Shown here: positions 49,611-58,419 of the stretch, piece after piece | Layout of the letters: every line of letters begins with the position of its first letter | Position numbering within the stretch: position 1 is the stretch's first letter | From: JAEZPW01 sp035629075 | GTDB taxonomy: Bacteria; Acidobacteriota; Terriglobia; Terriglobales; Acidobacteriaceae | Direction of reading: 5' to 3' | DNA length: 64,000 nucleotides | Assembly (NCBI GenBank): GCA_035629075.1 | Contig: DASPIK010000050.1 | Location: forward strand, 62,001-126,000 | Notes under the pieces: model-generated | What the model was told of the DNA's origin: nothing | The model's input: only the letters and a program-made list of their open reading frames with translations | The model's database searches: none | Program-made: the position numbers and the translations under genes

Positions 49611-50525
49611 CTAGGGCTGTGCGTTCTTGTGAATGTCGACCGTGGACCACGTTTTGTCGGCGGCGTGGCAGATGTTCTCAAGCGGGCAGTCGGCGCACTT
49701 AGGTTTCCTCGCGATGCAAAGCGCGCGCCCATGCAGGATGATCTGGTGGGCGAAGCTTATCCAGTGCTCCCGTGGGATGACTCGCATTAAGTCCTGCTCG
49801 ATCTTCTGGGGCTCATCATTCGTCGTGAGTTCGAGACGGCGCGATATGCGGTGGACGTGCGTGTCAACCACGACCCCTTCGGCTTTGCCAAACCACGTCC
49901 CAAGAACCACGTTTGCGGTTTTGCGCGCTACGCCGGGCAGCGAGAGCAGTTGATCCATGTCGTTGGGTATGTTGCCACCGAACTCGCTGACAACTTTTCT
50001 TGCAGCTCCGACGACCGATTTCGCCTTGTTGCGGAAGAAGCCCGTGCTCTTGATGTCTGGCTCAAGCTGCTCGGGGTTGAGGGCGGCGAAGGCCTCTGGA
50101 GTGGGATATTTGCGGAACAACTCCGGAGTGACCATGTTGACGCGCACGTCTGTGCATTGAGCCGAAAGGATCGTCGCCACGAGTAGTTCCCAAGCATTCT
50201 TGTGATGCAGAGCACAGGTTGCGCCGGGATAAGTTGCGTCAAGCCTCTTGACGAGTTCGGTAATGCGGTCAGGCGCGGTCGAGTTGTACCCAGAGGAAGC
50301 CTTCGCTGACTTCCCAAGCTGCGAAGTTGCAGCGCTCTTTGCTGGCGGTTTGGGTTTGGGAGCCCTGGGTTCAACTTGGCTCGCACTCAAGGGGGAGGCA
50401 GGCCCATTCTTGGTCCTGGTTATGACCATGCTCCGTGCGGGTTTCGCTGCCGACGGGGCGGGCTTTTGCACGCCTGCTTGCCTTCCAGCTTTGCCGGGCT
50501 GTCGCGGAACAATTCCTCTCGCCAT
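49611..50525 (-). CDS. nth: Endonuclease III with N-terminal extension
   Basis: Nth is a DNA glycosylase/AP lyase for oxidised pyrimidines. The core has ATILSAQCTDVRVN, the helix-hairpin-helix LPGVARKTANVVLG with the catalytic Lys, the Asp in VVDTHVHRISRRL, and a [4Fe-4S] ligand set Cys-x6-Cys-x2-Cys-x5-Cys in CIARKPKCADCPLENIC. The core is normal, but about 90 residues precede it, rich in Lys, Ala, Pro and Ser (KPKPPAKSAATSQLGKSAKA). The total is 304 residues against ~211 in E. coli. The ATG at 50525 was chosen; a later ATG at the MVITRTKNG segment would shorten the extension by about 32 residues. Confidence 0.93.
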   Translation of the reverse strand: MARGIVPRQPGKAGRQAGVQKPAPSAAKPARSMVITRTKNGPASPLSASQVEPRAPKPKPPAKSAATSQLGKSAKASSGYNSTAPDRITELVKRLDATYPGATCALHHKNAWELLVATILSAQCTDVRVNMVTPELFRKYPTPEAFAALNPEQLEPDIKSTGFFRNKAKSVVGAARKVVSEFGGNIPNDMDQLLSLPGVARKTANVVLGTWFGKAEGVVVDTHVHRISRRLELTTNDEPQKIEQDLMRVIPREHWISFAHQIILHGRALCIARKPKCADCPLENICHAADKTWSTVDIHKNAQP

Positions 50526-50559
50526 GGAGGCATTCTCGCATATCGGGACCGGGTGAGTT

Positions 50560-51195
50560 CTAGCCCAGTTGCTCCAGCATGTGATCCAGTCCGGTCTGCA
50601 CACAGGTGAAACTAGGGGTGTCGCTCTGCACATAAGGGCCGGAGTCGGTTTCCTTGAGGCGCATCGTTCTCTCAAGAAAGTCCTCTGGCCGATCACCTTC
50701 AAGGACGACGATGAAGTCCTGCTCTCCGAGGCCGAACGAGTACGCTACGTTCACACGAACATCGGGGAACTCATCATGCAGCTTTGTGATCTCGTGGACC
50801 ATGCGCTGGCGTTCCTGGAAAGGCAACAGATACCAGGGGCGGGTGCGCACCAGGGGGTAAACGTGGAGGTATCTCGAGCCGCCAGCGTGCAGGGCGCCGC
50901 GCAACTCGCTGCGAGTTTCATCATTCATGGCGTACACGGAGCGGCGCGTCATGCCGAGCAGGTTGTGGCGCAACTCCAAATATCCGCCAAGGCGGGTGCG
51001 CGAGACGTCGGCCGCCATCTCCTGCATGCAATCGAGCGAATAGCAAATGCGCCACAGCATGAAATCGCAGTCGGCTCGCAGACCAACAAGGGAATAGGTA
51101 AGAATCTTCATGGAGCCGCCGGCTTGCCACTTGCGAATGGTCTCAGCCATCTCTCGTCGATGAATCTCGCGGTCGACCAGAGGAGTCTGCGCCAT
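50560..51195 (-). CDS. Chlorite-dismutase/ChdC-family protein, short form
   Basis: The 211-residue protein has the Cld-family signature SRYLHVYPLVRTRPWYLLPF (candidate catalytic Tyr113) with QERQRMV, then VNVAYSFGLGEQDFIVVLEG and DTPSFTCVQ. These resemble the short HemQ-like proteins of archaea and other lineages. The His that would serve as proximal heme ligand is not clearly aligned: QRMVHEITKLHDEF has His residues displaced from the usual xEHG position. It could be a coproheme decarboxylase, a peroxidase-like protein or a heme-binding paralogue. It is divergent from the second family member 300 bp away and precedes nth. Confidence 0.82.
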   Translation of the reverse strand: MAQTPLVDREIHRREMAETIRKWQAGGSMKILTYSLVGLRADCDFMLWRICYSLDCMQEMAADVSRTRLGGYLELRHNLLGMTRRSVYAMNDETRSELRGALHAGGSRYLHVYPLVRTRPWYLLPFQERQRMVHEITKLHDEFPDVRVNVAYSFGLGEQDFIVVLEGDRPEDFLERTMRLKETDSGPYVQSDTPSFTCVQTGLDHMLEQLG

Positions 51196-51492
51196 TTAGG
51201 TGCAAGTTTGTAAAAGGAGAAGCAGACGTATTGGCGACGGTGGTTCTCTTCGTTTCTGGGCATATCTCAGATACTGCGATGCAGGATGCAGGCAGCTGAT
51301 CTGCCTGTCCCATTCAAATGAGACGGATGAAACCGGGCCGAGTTTTCGCTGTATCGCTTCGAAAGGCGAGATTCGAACGGGGGTGGGAGTAGGCGGCTGG
51401 GAATGACATGTGGTGTCGCGCCACACGTGAATCGCCGTTGGTCGGATACAATTACTTGTTCTCAGGGTGAGATCGCGAGTTCGAGGATGGTG

Positions 51493-52347
51493 ATGACGAG
51501 TAACGCTCAACCGCAAGTGGCTGTTACGGAACTTCAGGCGGTACCGCTAACGATCGAGGGCTACGGAGTCCTGCACCAGATGATGCGCTTTCGTTGGAGT
51601 GCCTGGCGCAAGCTCTCGGAAGTGCAGAAGGCCGAAATTGTGCGTGAAGCCTCCACGGTGCTGGGCGAAATGGAAGCCTCTGGATTGACGGCGTTGTTCT
51701 CAGTGCTGGGACACAAGGGCGACCTGATGCTCGTGCACTTCCGGAACAGTTTTGATGAGTTGAACTCGGCGGAACTGCGCCTCAATAAGCTCGCTTTCAG
51801 CGATTATCTTCGACCTACTTCGTCGTACTTGTCTGTTATCGAACTCGGCCTCTACGAATCAACGATAAAACTCTACCGTTCGTTGGCGGAGCGAGGAGTT
51901 GAGCCTCACTCCGAACAATGGAACAGGGAAGTGGCGGAGACGCTGGAACGACAGAAGCAGGCGATGTCGCCGCGACTGTTTCCGAAGATCCCAGACACGC
52001 GTTATGTCTGCTTCTATCCAATGGATCGCAAGCGCGGCGAAGACAAGAACTGGTACACGCTGTCAATTGAGGACCGGGGCCGCCAGTTGAATGAACACGG
52101 TACTGTCGGGCGGCGATATGCGGACACGGTGAGGCAGATCATCTCAGGATCGATTGGGTTCGACGATTGGGAGTGGGGCGTTGATTTGTTCGCAAATGAC
52201 CCGCTGGTCTACAAGAAGTTGATCGCCGAAATGCGCTACGACGAAGTAAGCGCCGTTTTCTCGAATTTTGGCACGTTCTACGTGGGGATTCGTTGTCCGG
52301 CATCTCAACTGGGGGCGCTGCTTGAGGGAAACCCGCCGGTGAAGTAG
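51493..52347 (+). CDS. chdC: Coproheme decarboxylase/HemQ-type chlorite-dismutase-family protein
   Basis: The 284-residue protein matches the Firmicutes-type HemQ. The C-terminal domain has YVCFYPMDRKRGEDKNWYTL with candidate catalytic Tyr175, then NEHGTVGRRYADTVRQIISG with candidate proximal His202, and SIGFDDWEWGVDLF. ChdC decarboxylates coproheme to heme b in the coproporphyrin-dependent pathway. The ATG at 51493 is preferred because GAGG lies 6 bases upstream; in-frame upstream starts lack that spacing. It belongs to the same 7-kb region as hemA, hemC and hemD. No ferrochelatase or hemY is in the window. Confidence 0.9.
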   Translation: MTSNAQPQVAVTELQAVPLTIEGYGVLHQMMRFRWSAWRKLSEVQKAEIVREASTVLGEMEASGLTALFSVLGHKGDLMLVHFRNSFDELNSAELRLNKLAFSDYLRPTSSYLSVIELGLYESTIKLYRSLAERGVEPHSEQWNREVAETLERQKQAMSPRLFPKIPDTRYVCFYPMDRKRGEDKNWYTLSIEDRGRQLNEHGTVGRRYADTVRQIISGSIGFDDWEWGVDLFANDPLVYKKLIAEMRYDEVSAVFSNFGTFYVGIRCPASQLGALLEGNPPVK

Positions 52348-52440
52348 ACCGGAGCCCCACTGAAATCCGAGAGTTGTCTTCAAGGTTTCACTGTATTGAC
52401 GTTGTTAACACGTGCCGTTAGTCTTGCGGCGAGAACGAAT

Positions 52441-52665
52441 ATGTCGGTGAAGGCGATTCAACTCGGACAGGTGTGGCGCAAGGACGATACCGGAGAAACC
52501 TTCCTCGTCACGAAGCTGTACAACGAGGTGTTCGCACAATATGCGATGTTGCGCGCAGCCAAGTCCGCAGCCAGTTCCGAGACAATCCGGCTGAAAGTGC
52601 AGCGAACCTCGGATGGAGCGACGCTGCCAGGCTACACGTTCACGCAGGATTCGTCGGAGTTCTAG
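52441..52665 (+). CDS. Small conserved hypothetical protein
   Basis: The 74-residue protein reads MSVKAIQLGQVWRKDDTGET and continues FLVTKLYNEVFAQYAMLRAA, with a short C-terminal beta region. It has no motif, signal peptide or membrane segment that I recognise; similar short proteins seem to occur in related genomes. The ATG at 52441 fits its compact fold; the open frame starts 45 bases earlier. It lies 93 bp after chdC. Confidence 0.6.
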   Translation: MSVKAIQLGQVWRKDDTGETFLVTKLYNEVFAQYAMLRAAKSAASSETIRLKVQRTSDGATLPGYTFTQDSSEF

Positions 52666-52882
52666 CAGAACATCTTTGATGTGCGAGCGTTCAGGCGCAA
52701 AGCTCAAATGCGCCTTTCCAGGGGGGAATCATGCCTGAGAGAAGGCGCTGATGTTGGGGCAGTGCGCACGACAGCCAGTAGATATGAGCGAAGGAGGAGC
52801 TACGGGTGCTCGGACAAAGCCGTGGCGGTGGCCTTCAATTGAGCACGGGACAGCATCTTAGAGGTGGAAGTAGAAGACATTC

Positions 52883-53524
52883 ATGATCGAACAATTTTTT
52901 GCGCTCGCATTCCAATTCATCCGTTGGGTAATCGACAGTACAGGCTACGCGGGAATCGTCATCCTGATGGCGATCGAGTCGGCGTGTATCCCGCTGCCGT
53001 CGGAACTGATTATGCCTTTTGCCGGTTATTTGGCCAGCGAAGGCCGGTTCAACCTATGGTTGGCCGCAACGGCGGGCGCGATTGGCTGCAATCTGGGGTC
53101 AGTACTTGCGTACGAAATCGGCTACTACGGCGGCCGCCCTCTTGTTGAAAAGTACGGCAAATACATTCTGCTGAACAAGCGGGACATGGAACACGCCGAG
53201 AAGTTTTTCGGACGCTATGGCGACGTAGCCATCTTCGTCGGTCGGCTCTTGCCGGTGATCCGCACGTTCATTGCACTTCCCGCTGGTGTTTCAAAGATGC
53301 CGCGCGGGCGCTTCCACCTTTACACGTTCATAGGATCGTGGCCGTGGTGTTACGGTCTGGCATGGATCGGTCAAAAGATGGGCGAGCGCTGGATGGAGAT
53401 TAAGCCCTACTTTTTGCAGTTCAAGGAAGTCATCGCCGTTCTGCTGGTTTTAGCCGTGGTTTGGTTCGTGTGGACGCACTGGAAGTACCGCGTGCGCGAA
53501 ACTGTCGGAACGACGGCAGAGTAG
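52883..53524 (+). CDS. DedA-family membrane protein
   Basis: The 213-residue protein has four to five hydrophobic segments and the SNARE-associated/DedA core: ESACIPLPSELIMPFAGYLA near the N-terminus and FVGRLLPVIRTFIALPAGV in the centre, with the acidic Glu and the two Arg that are essential in DedA proteins. The family supports membrane homeostasis and undecaprenyl-phosphate or phospholipid flipping. No phosphatase or polymyxin-resistance gene is adjacent. An AGAGGTGGAAG stretch lies about 15-25 bases before the ATG. Confidence 0.9.
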   Translation: MIEQFFALAFQFIRWVIDSTGYAGIVILMAIESACIPLPSELIMPFAGYLASEGRFNLWLAATAGAIGCNLGSVLAYEIGYYGGRPLVEKYGKYILLNKRDMEHAEKFFGRYGDVAIFVGRLLPVIRTFIALPAGVSKMPRGRFHLYTFIGSWPWCYGLAWIGQKMGERWMEIKPYFLQFKEVIAVLLVLAVVWFVWTHWKYRVRETVGTTAE

Positions 53525-53631
53525 TCCAGCAAACGTGTACTTTCTTTTGATTGCAAAACTCTCCTTAAAGAGAGAGACTAAACCGTCTCACACGACAACA
53601 TATCTTCCTAAGTTGGAGCGGACGAAGCACA

Positions 53632-54999
53632 ATGGCGTCTCAGCAGAAGAACGTTCAAGGAACGGAGACCGCGGCGGCACGGCAGGGAAGTGACATCGCC
53701 CCGGCCAAGGGCAAACTCGGTGTGATGATTCCCGGCATGGGGGCGGTCGCGACCACATTCGTTGCCGGTGTCGAAGCCGTACGTAAGGGTTTGGCGGCAC
53801 CGATCGGTTCGTTGACCCAGATGGGTACGATTCGACTCGGAAAGCGGACCGAGGGGCGATCCCCCAAGATCAACGAATTCGTGCCACTGGCTACGCTGGA
53901 CGACATGGTGTTCACCGGTTGGGACATTTTCGAGGACAACATGTATGACGCTGCCATGAAGGCGGGCGTTCTCGAAAAGGACCTACTGAACCAGATCAAG
54001 CCGTTTCTGTCGTCGATCACCCCGCGCAAGGCCGTTTTCGATCACGAGTACGTCAAGAAGATCGACGGGCCGAACATCAAGAAGGGCAAGAACAAAATGG
54101 ACCTCGCCGAGCAGGTGCGCGAGGACATCCGTGAGTTCAAGAAGACCAGTGGCGCAGAACGCCTGATGATGATCTGGTGCGGCTCGACCGAAAGCTTCAT
54201 CAAGCCGACGGAAATTCACCAGACGGTGAAGGGTTTCGAGAAGGCGCTAACCGATAGCGATCCGAACATCGCGCCGTCGATGATTTATGCGTATGCGGCG
54301 CTGATGGAAGGTGTGCCGTATGGTAATGGTGCACCGAACCTCACCACCGATATCCCGGCCATGCACGAATTGTCGCGTCGAATGGAAGCTCCGATCTGCG
54401 GCAAGGACTACAAGACGGGACAGACGCTCATGAAGACGATCCTGGCCCCGGGCTTCAAGGCTCGCATGCTGGGTCTGAGTGGCTGGTTCTCGACGAACAT
54501 TCTTGGTAACCGCGATGGCGAAGTTCTGGACGATCCGGGTTCCTTCAAGACGAAGGAAGAATCGAAGCTGAGCGTGCTGGAACACATCCTGCAGCCCCAG
54601 CTTTATCCGGAGCTCTACGGCAATATCTGCCACAAGGTCCGCATCAACTACTATCCGCCCCGCGGCGACAACAAGGAAGGTTGGGACAACATCGACATCT
54701 TTGGTTGGCTCGGATATCCGATGCAGATCAAGGTCGACTTCCTGTGCAGGGACTCGATTCTGGCCGCCCCGATCGTCCTTGACGTCGTGTTGTTGATGGA
54801 TCTGGCGAAGCGTAGCGCGGAACTGAAAGGCCTGGGCATCCAGGAATGGCTCAGCTTCTATTTCAAGTCGCCGATGACAGCTCCGGGGCTCTATCCTGAG
54901 CACGATCTGTTCATTCAGATGATGAAGCTGAAGAACACCCTGCGTCACCTTAAGGGCGAAGAACTGATTACGCACCTCGGCTTGGAGTATTACGACTAA
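53632..54999 (+). CDS. ino1: Inositol-3-phosphate synthase
   Basis: The 455-residue protein matches myo-inositol-1-phosphate synthase, which converts glucose-6-phosphate to inositol-3-phosphate with NAD. Visible features are the glycine-rich GVMIPGMGAVATTFVAGVEA (near residues 30-49), MMIWCGSTESFIKP, EGVPYGNGAPNLTTDIPAM and the catalytic region GKDYKTGQTLMKT followed by GWFSTNILGNRDGEVL. The N-terminal 25 residues are Gln/Ala-rich and probably disordered. Inositol could feed phospholipids or compatible solutes. It is a single gene ending in a strong terminator. Confidence 0.93.
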   Translation: MASQQKNVQGTETAAARQGSDIAPAKGKLGVMIPGMGAVATTFVAGVEAVRKGLAAPIGSLTQMGTIRLGKRTEGRSPKINEFVPLATLDDMVFTGWDIFEDNMYDAAMKAGVLEKDLLNQIKPFLSSITPRKAVFDHEYVKKIDGPNIKKGKNKMDLAEQVREDIREFKKTSGAERLMMIWCGSTESFIKPTEIHQTVKGFEKALTDSDPNIAPSMIYAYAALMEGVPYGNGAPNLTTDIPAMHELSRRMEAPICGKDYKTGQTLMKTILAPGFKARMLGLSGWFSTNILGNRDGEVLDDPGSFKTKEESKLSVLEHILQPQLYPELYGNICHKVRINYYPPRGDNKEGWDNIDIFGWLGYPMQIKVDFLCRDSILAAPIVLDVVLLMDLAKRSAELKGLGIQEWLSFYFKSPMTAPGLYPEHDLFIQMMKLKNTLRHLKGEELITHLGLEYYD

Positions 55000-55030
55000 G
55001 GCCATTACAAGTTACGAGTAACTAACAATC

Positions 55031-55070
55031 AGCAAGGCAGAGCGCGATTGGTGCTCTGCCTTTGCTTTTA
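55031..55070 (+). terminator. Rho-independent terminator after ino1
   Basis: A stem with the core AAGGCAGAGC (55034-55043) and GCTCTGCCTTT (55053-55063), a 9-nt loop and the run TTTGCTTTTA lies about 30 bp after the stop. Confidence 0.88.
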
Positions 55071-55162
55071 GGACGATGCTCGGCAGGTGGGCGGTTTCCG
55101 ATCATGTCAACTCACCAGCGTGTCCTGACTGCCCAGCCTCGGTTTACCGCATCCAAAGCCGC

Positions 55163-55564
55163 ATGAGTTTCGGATGGCGCGTTTTTGCGGTTCTCCTGCT
55201 TTCTACTGCTGCTTATGCCGGTACCCCCGGCACGTTTCGTGGAATCGTCTACTCGGGGCAGGACACAAGGCCGGGTTGGGTTTATGTTGTTGGGCGGAAC
55301 GACACGCTCAGGCTCGTCCACATCAAGAACGCCAATTTTACGTACGCGGAAGAGTTTCCAAATCGCCTGAGACGCGCAAACCCAGCAAAGTCTTTGAAAC
55401 CCGGTGCTGATGTTCGAGTTACGGCCGAACAAGACTCAAACGGCCACTGGCAAGCGACTGATGTTGAGATCATCGCATTAGACGCAGGTCGACGCGACCG
55501 CAAGCGAGGCGAGATTCCTGAACCGTCTCAGCGTAGGCCGGAACTGCAGACACGAAAGAACTGA
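55163..55564 (+). CDS. Small secreted hypothetical protein
   Basis: The 133-residue protein has a signal peptide (MSFGWRVFAVLLLSTAAYA). The mature part is a short beta-rich domain (TFRGIVYSGQDTRPGWVYVV, DVRVTAEQDSNGHWQATDVE) that suggests an OB-like or small barrel fold, followed by a disordered basic tail (RRDRKRGEIPEPSQRRPELQ). No function is recognised. The ATG at 55163 begins the signal peptide; an ATG 87 bases earlier is less likely. Confidence 0.65.
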   Translation: MSFGWRVFAVLLLSTAAYAGTPGTFRGIVYSGQDTRPGWVYVVGRNDTLRLVHIKNANFTYAEEFPNRLRRANPAKSLKPGADVRVTAEQDSNGHWQATDVEIIALDAGRRDRKRGEIPEPSQRRPELQTRKN

Positions 55565-55595
55565 CGAAGGTCTTTTCGTCAGCGCTAACGATAAA

Positions 55596-55865
55596 TCACA
55601 CTCCGAATCTTTCAATTGACCGCGCCTTCGCTTTAGCGGCTTCTTGCTCGCGGTTCTTGGGCGGGGCGGTCGTTTCGAGTGAACGCAGCAAACGGGTTGA
55701 GACAGCTGCAACTTCGTCGACAGCAGCGTCGAACGCGGCTTGGTTTGCTTTCGAAGGCCTGTTGATTCCGGTGATCTTTCTGACAAACTGGAGGGAAGCC
55801 GCGCGGACTTCTTCGTCAGTTACCGGCGGATCAAAGTTAAAGAGTGGACGTATGTTTCTGCACAT
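55596..55865 (-). CDS. DUF2277-family protein
   Basis: The 89-residue protein matches DUF2277: MCRNIRPLFNFDPPVTDEEV, then ASLQFVRKITGINRPSKANQ, FDAAVDEVAAVSTRLLRSLE and a basic C-terminus. The family is small, cytosolic and of unknown function, often found in acidobacteria and proteobacteria. The ATG at 55865 begins the conserved MCRNI motif; a TTG 6 bases upstream is in frame. It stands alone between two convergent or unrelated genes. Confidence 0.88.
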   Translation of the reverse strand: MCRNIRPLFNFDPPVTDEEVRAASLQFVRKITGINRPSKANQAAFDAAVDEVAAVSTRLLRSLETTAPPKNREQEAAKAKARSIERFGV

Positions 55866-55961
55866 GATCAAAACACCAGCATTCCGGTGTCGTGTCTAAT
55901 GATGCTCTTGGCAAAGAAACGACCCTTGGGTATCTACCCGTGAGGTGAAGCGTTCAACGCA

Positions 55962-56723
55962 CTACGGCTTTTGAAACAGGAGGCAGTACATCGAACCCGG
56001 CCAGTTTATGGCCGGATGTAGAAGGCGAAAGCCCGCACGCGTAACCTCGTCGATCACGATGTCTTCGCGGATTCCGTGGCCGCCGCGGTTTTCGGGTATT
56101 CCCTTGGGTGTCCACGGGGCGAGTAGCCAGAGGGGAGGGAAGTCGATAATGGCCAGCACGCCACCCGGTCGAAGGGCCGCGAACAAGCTTCGATTCATCT
56201 CGCCTGGTTTAGTCAGATGGTGGTACGCACCGCGCAAGTAAACCGCAGTGACAGAGCCTGGCGGCAGTTCCGATCCCTCCGGGGTTCCAGGCAGGACGGT
56301 GATGTTCTTCGGCGTGAGCTTCCTCGCCTTCCTTTGAAGACCGCGCACTCTGGCCGGGTCAGAGTCCGTAGCGATCAGGAGTCCAGTGGGCCCAAGCCGC
56401 TTCGCGACTCGGAAGGCCATGGCGCCCCTGCCCGCACCAACCTCAGCCACTCGAGCGCCGCTCAGGGCACCGACCAAGGCCGCCAGCTTGGCAGCTTCAA
56501 TGTTCAGCCGGTTGCTTCGGTATCGCAGGGCGTAGATGGTGGCCGCTAACCCAAGCGATGCAACGACCGCCAGCGCGCCCGGCCGGATTGGAAATGAGTC
56601 CTTTGCTCGAATAGCCGATCTGCAGTTGAGCACGACGCAACTCCCGATGAGAACCGGTGTTACAGAATAGGTCGGGGCCGCCGTGATGAGATGCTCGCGT
56701 TGAAGTCGATGTTGCTGACGCAA
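55962..56723 (-). CDS. Class I SAM-dependent methyltransferase with N-terminal hydrophobic segment
   Basis: The protein has up to 253 residues. A hydrophobic segment (ALAVVASLGLAATIYALRY, near residues 50-68) precedes a Rossmann methyltransferase domain with motif I VAEVGAGRGAMAFRVAKRLG, motif II acidic IATDSDPARV, VYLRGAYHHLTKPGEM and LRPGGVLAIIDF. The pattern resembles MerR/arsenite-type or uncharacterised class I methyltransferases; substrate is unknown. The start is uncertain: 56723 is a TTG without ribosome-binding site, and a GTG 30 codons downstream is possible. Confidence 0.78.
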   Translation of the reverse strand: MRQQHRLQREHLITAAPTYSVTPVLIGSCVVLNCRSAIRAKDSFPIRPGALAVVASLGLAATIYALRYRSNRLNIEAAKLAALVGALSGARVAEVGAGRGAMAFRVAKRLGPTGLLIATDSDPARVRGLQRKARKLTPKNITVLPGTPEGSELPPGSVTAVYLRGAYHHLTKPGEMNRSLFAALRPGGVLAIIDFPPLWLLAPWTPKGIPENRGGHGIREDIVIDEVTRAGFRLLHPAINWPGSMYCLLFQKP

Positions 56724-56896
56724 ATCTTACGGCAGCATGCGTCCGTACCGGTAGAAGACGAATCCAATGAAGGGTGGGCTTCGTGCCGATGCCGGTGTAG
56801 AACGGAGATGTACGCCCTTTACGGCGTATAATTGAGGTATACGGGAAGAGGCCCTTCCGGTGGTCTTACACTGGGAAATGTAAAGGGAGAAGTGTT

Positions 56897-58003
56897 ATGA
56901 GGTCTCGCGCGCTTTCTGCAGTGGCGCTTCTGCTTGCTTTTGCGCTGAGTATAGTTCCTGTCGCCAGTGCGCAGCAGAGCCAGTCGTCCACGCCCGACAA
57001 CAATGCCCCTAATGTTGCGACTGACCCGTCTGCAGTGCCCTCTGACAAGGAGACCATGAAGGCCGACAAGGCCAAGAACGACGGGTCGAAGAACGACGTC
57101 GATGCGATTGGTAATCGTAAAATCGGGGGCGGCAAGGGCCTTGGTAACTGGTACTCGCTGGAGAAGGAAATCCGGATGGGCAAGGAATATGCCCAGCAGG
57201 TAGAAGCGAGCGTGAAACTCGTGCAGGACCCGGTCGTGAACGAGTACGTGAACCGGGTCGGGCAGAACCTGGTACGGAATTCGGATGCGCGTGTGCCGTT
57301 CACGATCAAGGTCATAGATTCTGACGAACTTAATGCGTTCGCACTGCCCGGCGGGTTCTTCTACGTCAACTCTGGACTTATTCTCGCTGCCGACGAGGAA
57401 GCCGAATTGGCCGGCGTTATGGCGCACGAAATAGCGCACGTCGCCGCGCGACATGCCACGCGTCAGATGACGCGAGGTCAGTTGGCGAATTTTGCTACCA
57501 TTCCACTGATCTTTGTGGGAGGCGGGATTGGATATGCAGTACGTTCGGCCGCTGGGATCGGCCTTCCGCTCACGTTCCTGACTTTCTCGCGCGGCTTTGA
57601 GGAGGAAGCGGATTTCCTGGGGCTCCAGTATATGTACAAGGCTGGCTACGATCCTCAGGCGTTCATCAGTTTCTTCGAAAAGATACAGGCGAAGGAGAAG
57701 AAGAAGCCAGGTTCGCTGGCAAAGGCGTTCAGCACGCACCCGCAGACTCCTGACCGGATTGAGAAATCGCAGGAGGAAATTGCACACGTCCTGCCGGCGC
57801 GAGATCAGTACGTGGTTAGCACTTCCGAATTCGACGACATCAAAACCCGGCTGGCATCTATAGAGAATCGCCGGAAGCTGGACGACGACAAGGAAGGCAA
57901 TCGACCTACGCTGCGTCGAACAACGCAGGCTGACAAGGACGGCAAAGACGGAAAGACTGCCGATGATGATCGTCCGACTTTGAAGCGGCGGGACAACGAA
58001 TAG
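56897..58003 (+). CDS. M48-family metalloprotease, exported
   Basis: The 368-residue protein has a signal peptide ending near VASAQ, an Asp/Lys/Asn-rich linker, and an M48 domain: LNAFALPGGFFYVNSGLI, the zinc site VMAHEIAHVAARHATRQM (HEIAH at residues 177-181) and the third ligand in GFEEEADFLGLQY. The domain order resembles BepA/YfgC-like periplasmic proteases without the TPR half. The C-terminal ~60 residues are Asp/Lys-rich. BepA acts in outer-membrane protein quality control. A ribosome-binding sequence GGGAGAAG precedes the ATG, and a TATAAT hexamer lies at 56827-56832. Confidence 0.9.
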   Translation: MRSRALSAVALLLAFALSIVPVASAQQSQSSTPDNNAPNVATDPSAVPSDKETMKADKAKNDGSKNDVDAIGNRKIGGGKGLGNWYSLEKEIRMGKEYAQQVEASVKLVQDPVVNEYVNRVGQNLVRNSDARVPFTIKVIDSDELNAFALPGGFFYVNSGLILAADEEAELAGVMAHEIAHVAARHATRQMTRGQLANFATIPLIFVGGGIGYAVRSAAGIGLPLTFLTFSRGFEEEADFLGLQYMYKAGYDPQAFISFFEKIQAKEKKKPGSLAKAFSTHPQTPDRIEKSQEEIAHVLPARDQYVVSTSEFDDIKTRLASIENRRKLDDDKEGNRPTLRRTTQADKDGKDGKTADDDRPTLKRRDNE

Positions 58004-58033
58004 CTAGCAAGTAAATTTTCAAGAATTAGCGTG

Positions 58034-58063
58034 CGCCGGGCTCAGGCCCGGCGTTTCGTTTTG
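58034..58063 (+). terminator. Rho-independent terminator after the M48 gene
   Basis: A perfect 8-bp stem CGCCGGGC/GCCCGGCG (58034-58041 and 58046-58053) with a TCAG tetraloop is followed by TTTCGTTTT. Confidence 0.9.
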
Positions 58064-58103
58064 CGAGGAAGAATCTGGCCGGTTTCCCCGAGATCGAATC
58101 TGC

Positions 58104-58334
58104 CTACCTGCGTTGCGGCTCAGACTGGAGCCTCTGCATCTTCATGGCATTTAATTCCAGGCTGTCACGGAAAAGCGTCTTGATGAGTTCCTGCTGGCTG
58201 GCAATCGTCCGGTTCTGCTCGAAAGCGACAGCACACATCGCGATACATGCGAAAAGCAGGAGAGCGACGATGCTGTTTCGGCGCATCCAGCCCCGGCTGT
58301 CCTGCACGACTTGAGTCTCTGGAAACAGGCGCAT
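58104..58334 (-). CDS. Small membrane-anchored hypothetical protein
   Basis: The 76-residue protein has a polar N-terminus, one hydrophobic segment (SIVALLLFACIAMCAVAF, near residues 21-38) and a C-terminal helix (EQNRTIASQQELIKTLFRDS) that may be a coiled coil. It resembles small single-pass division- or envelope-type proteins in layout only. It converges with the M48 gene and is followed by no obvious partner. No family is recognised. Confidence 0.5.
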   Translation of the reverse strand: MRLFPETQVVQDSRGWMRRNSIVALLLFACIAMCAVAFEQNRTIASQQELIKTLFRDSLELNAMKMQRLQSEPQRR

Positions 58335-58419
58335 AGGACTGCTTGGAACTCGACACGCCGTCTGGAGTTGTTCCGGGTGCTACCGGGAATGTGAAAAGCG
58401 CCGAGGTACTAACGCGGCA

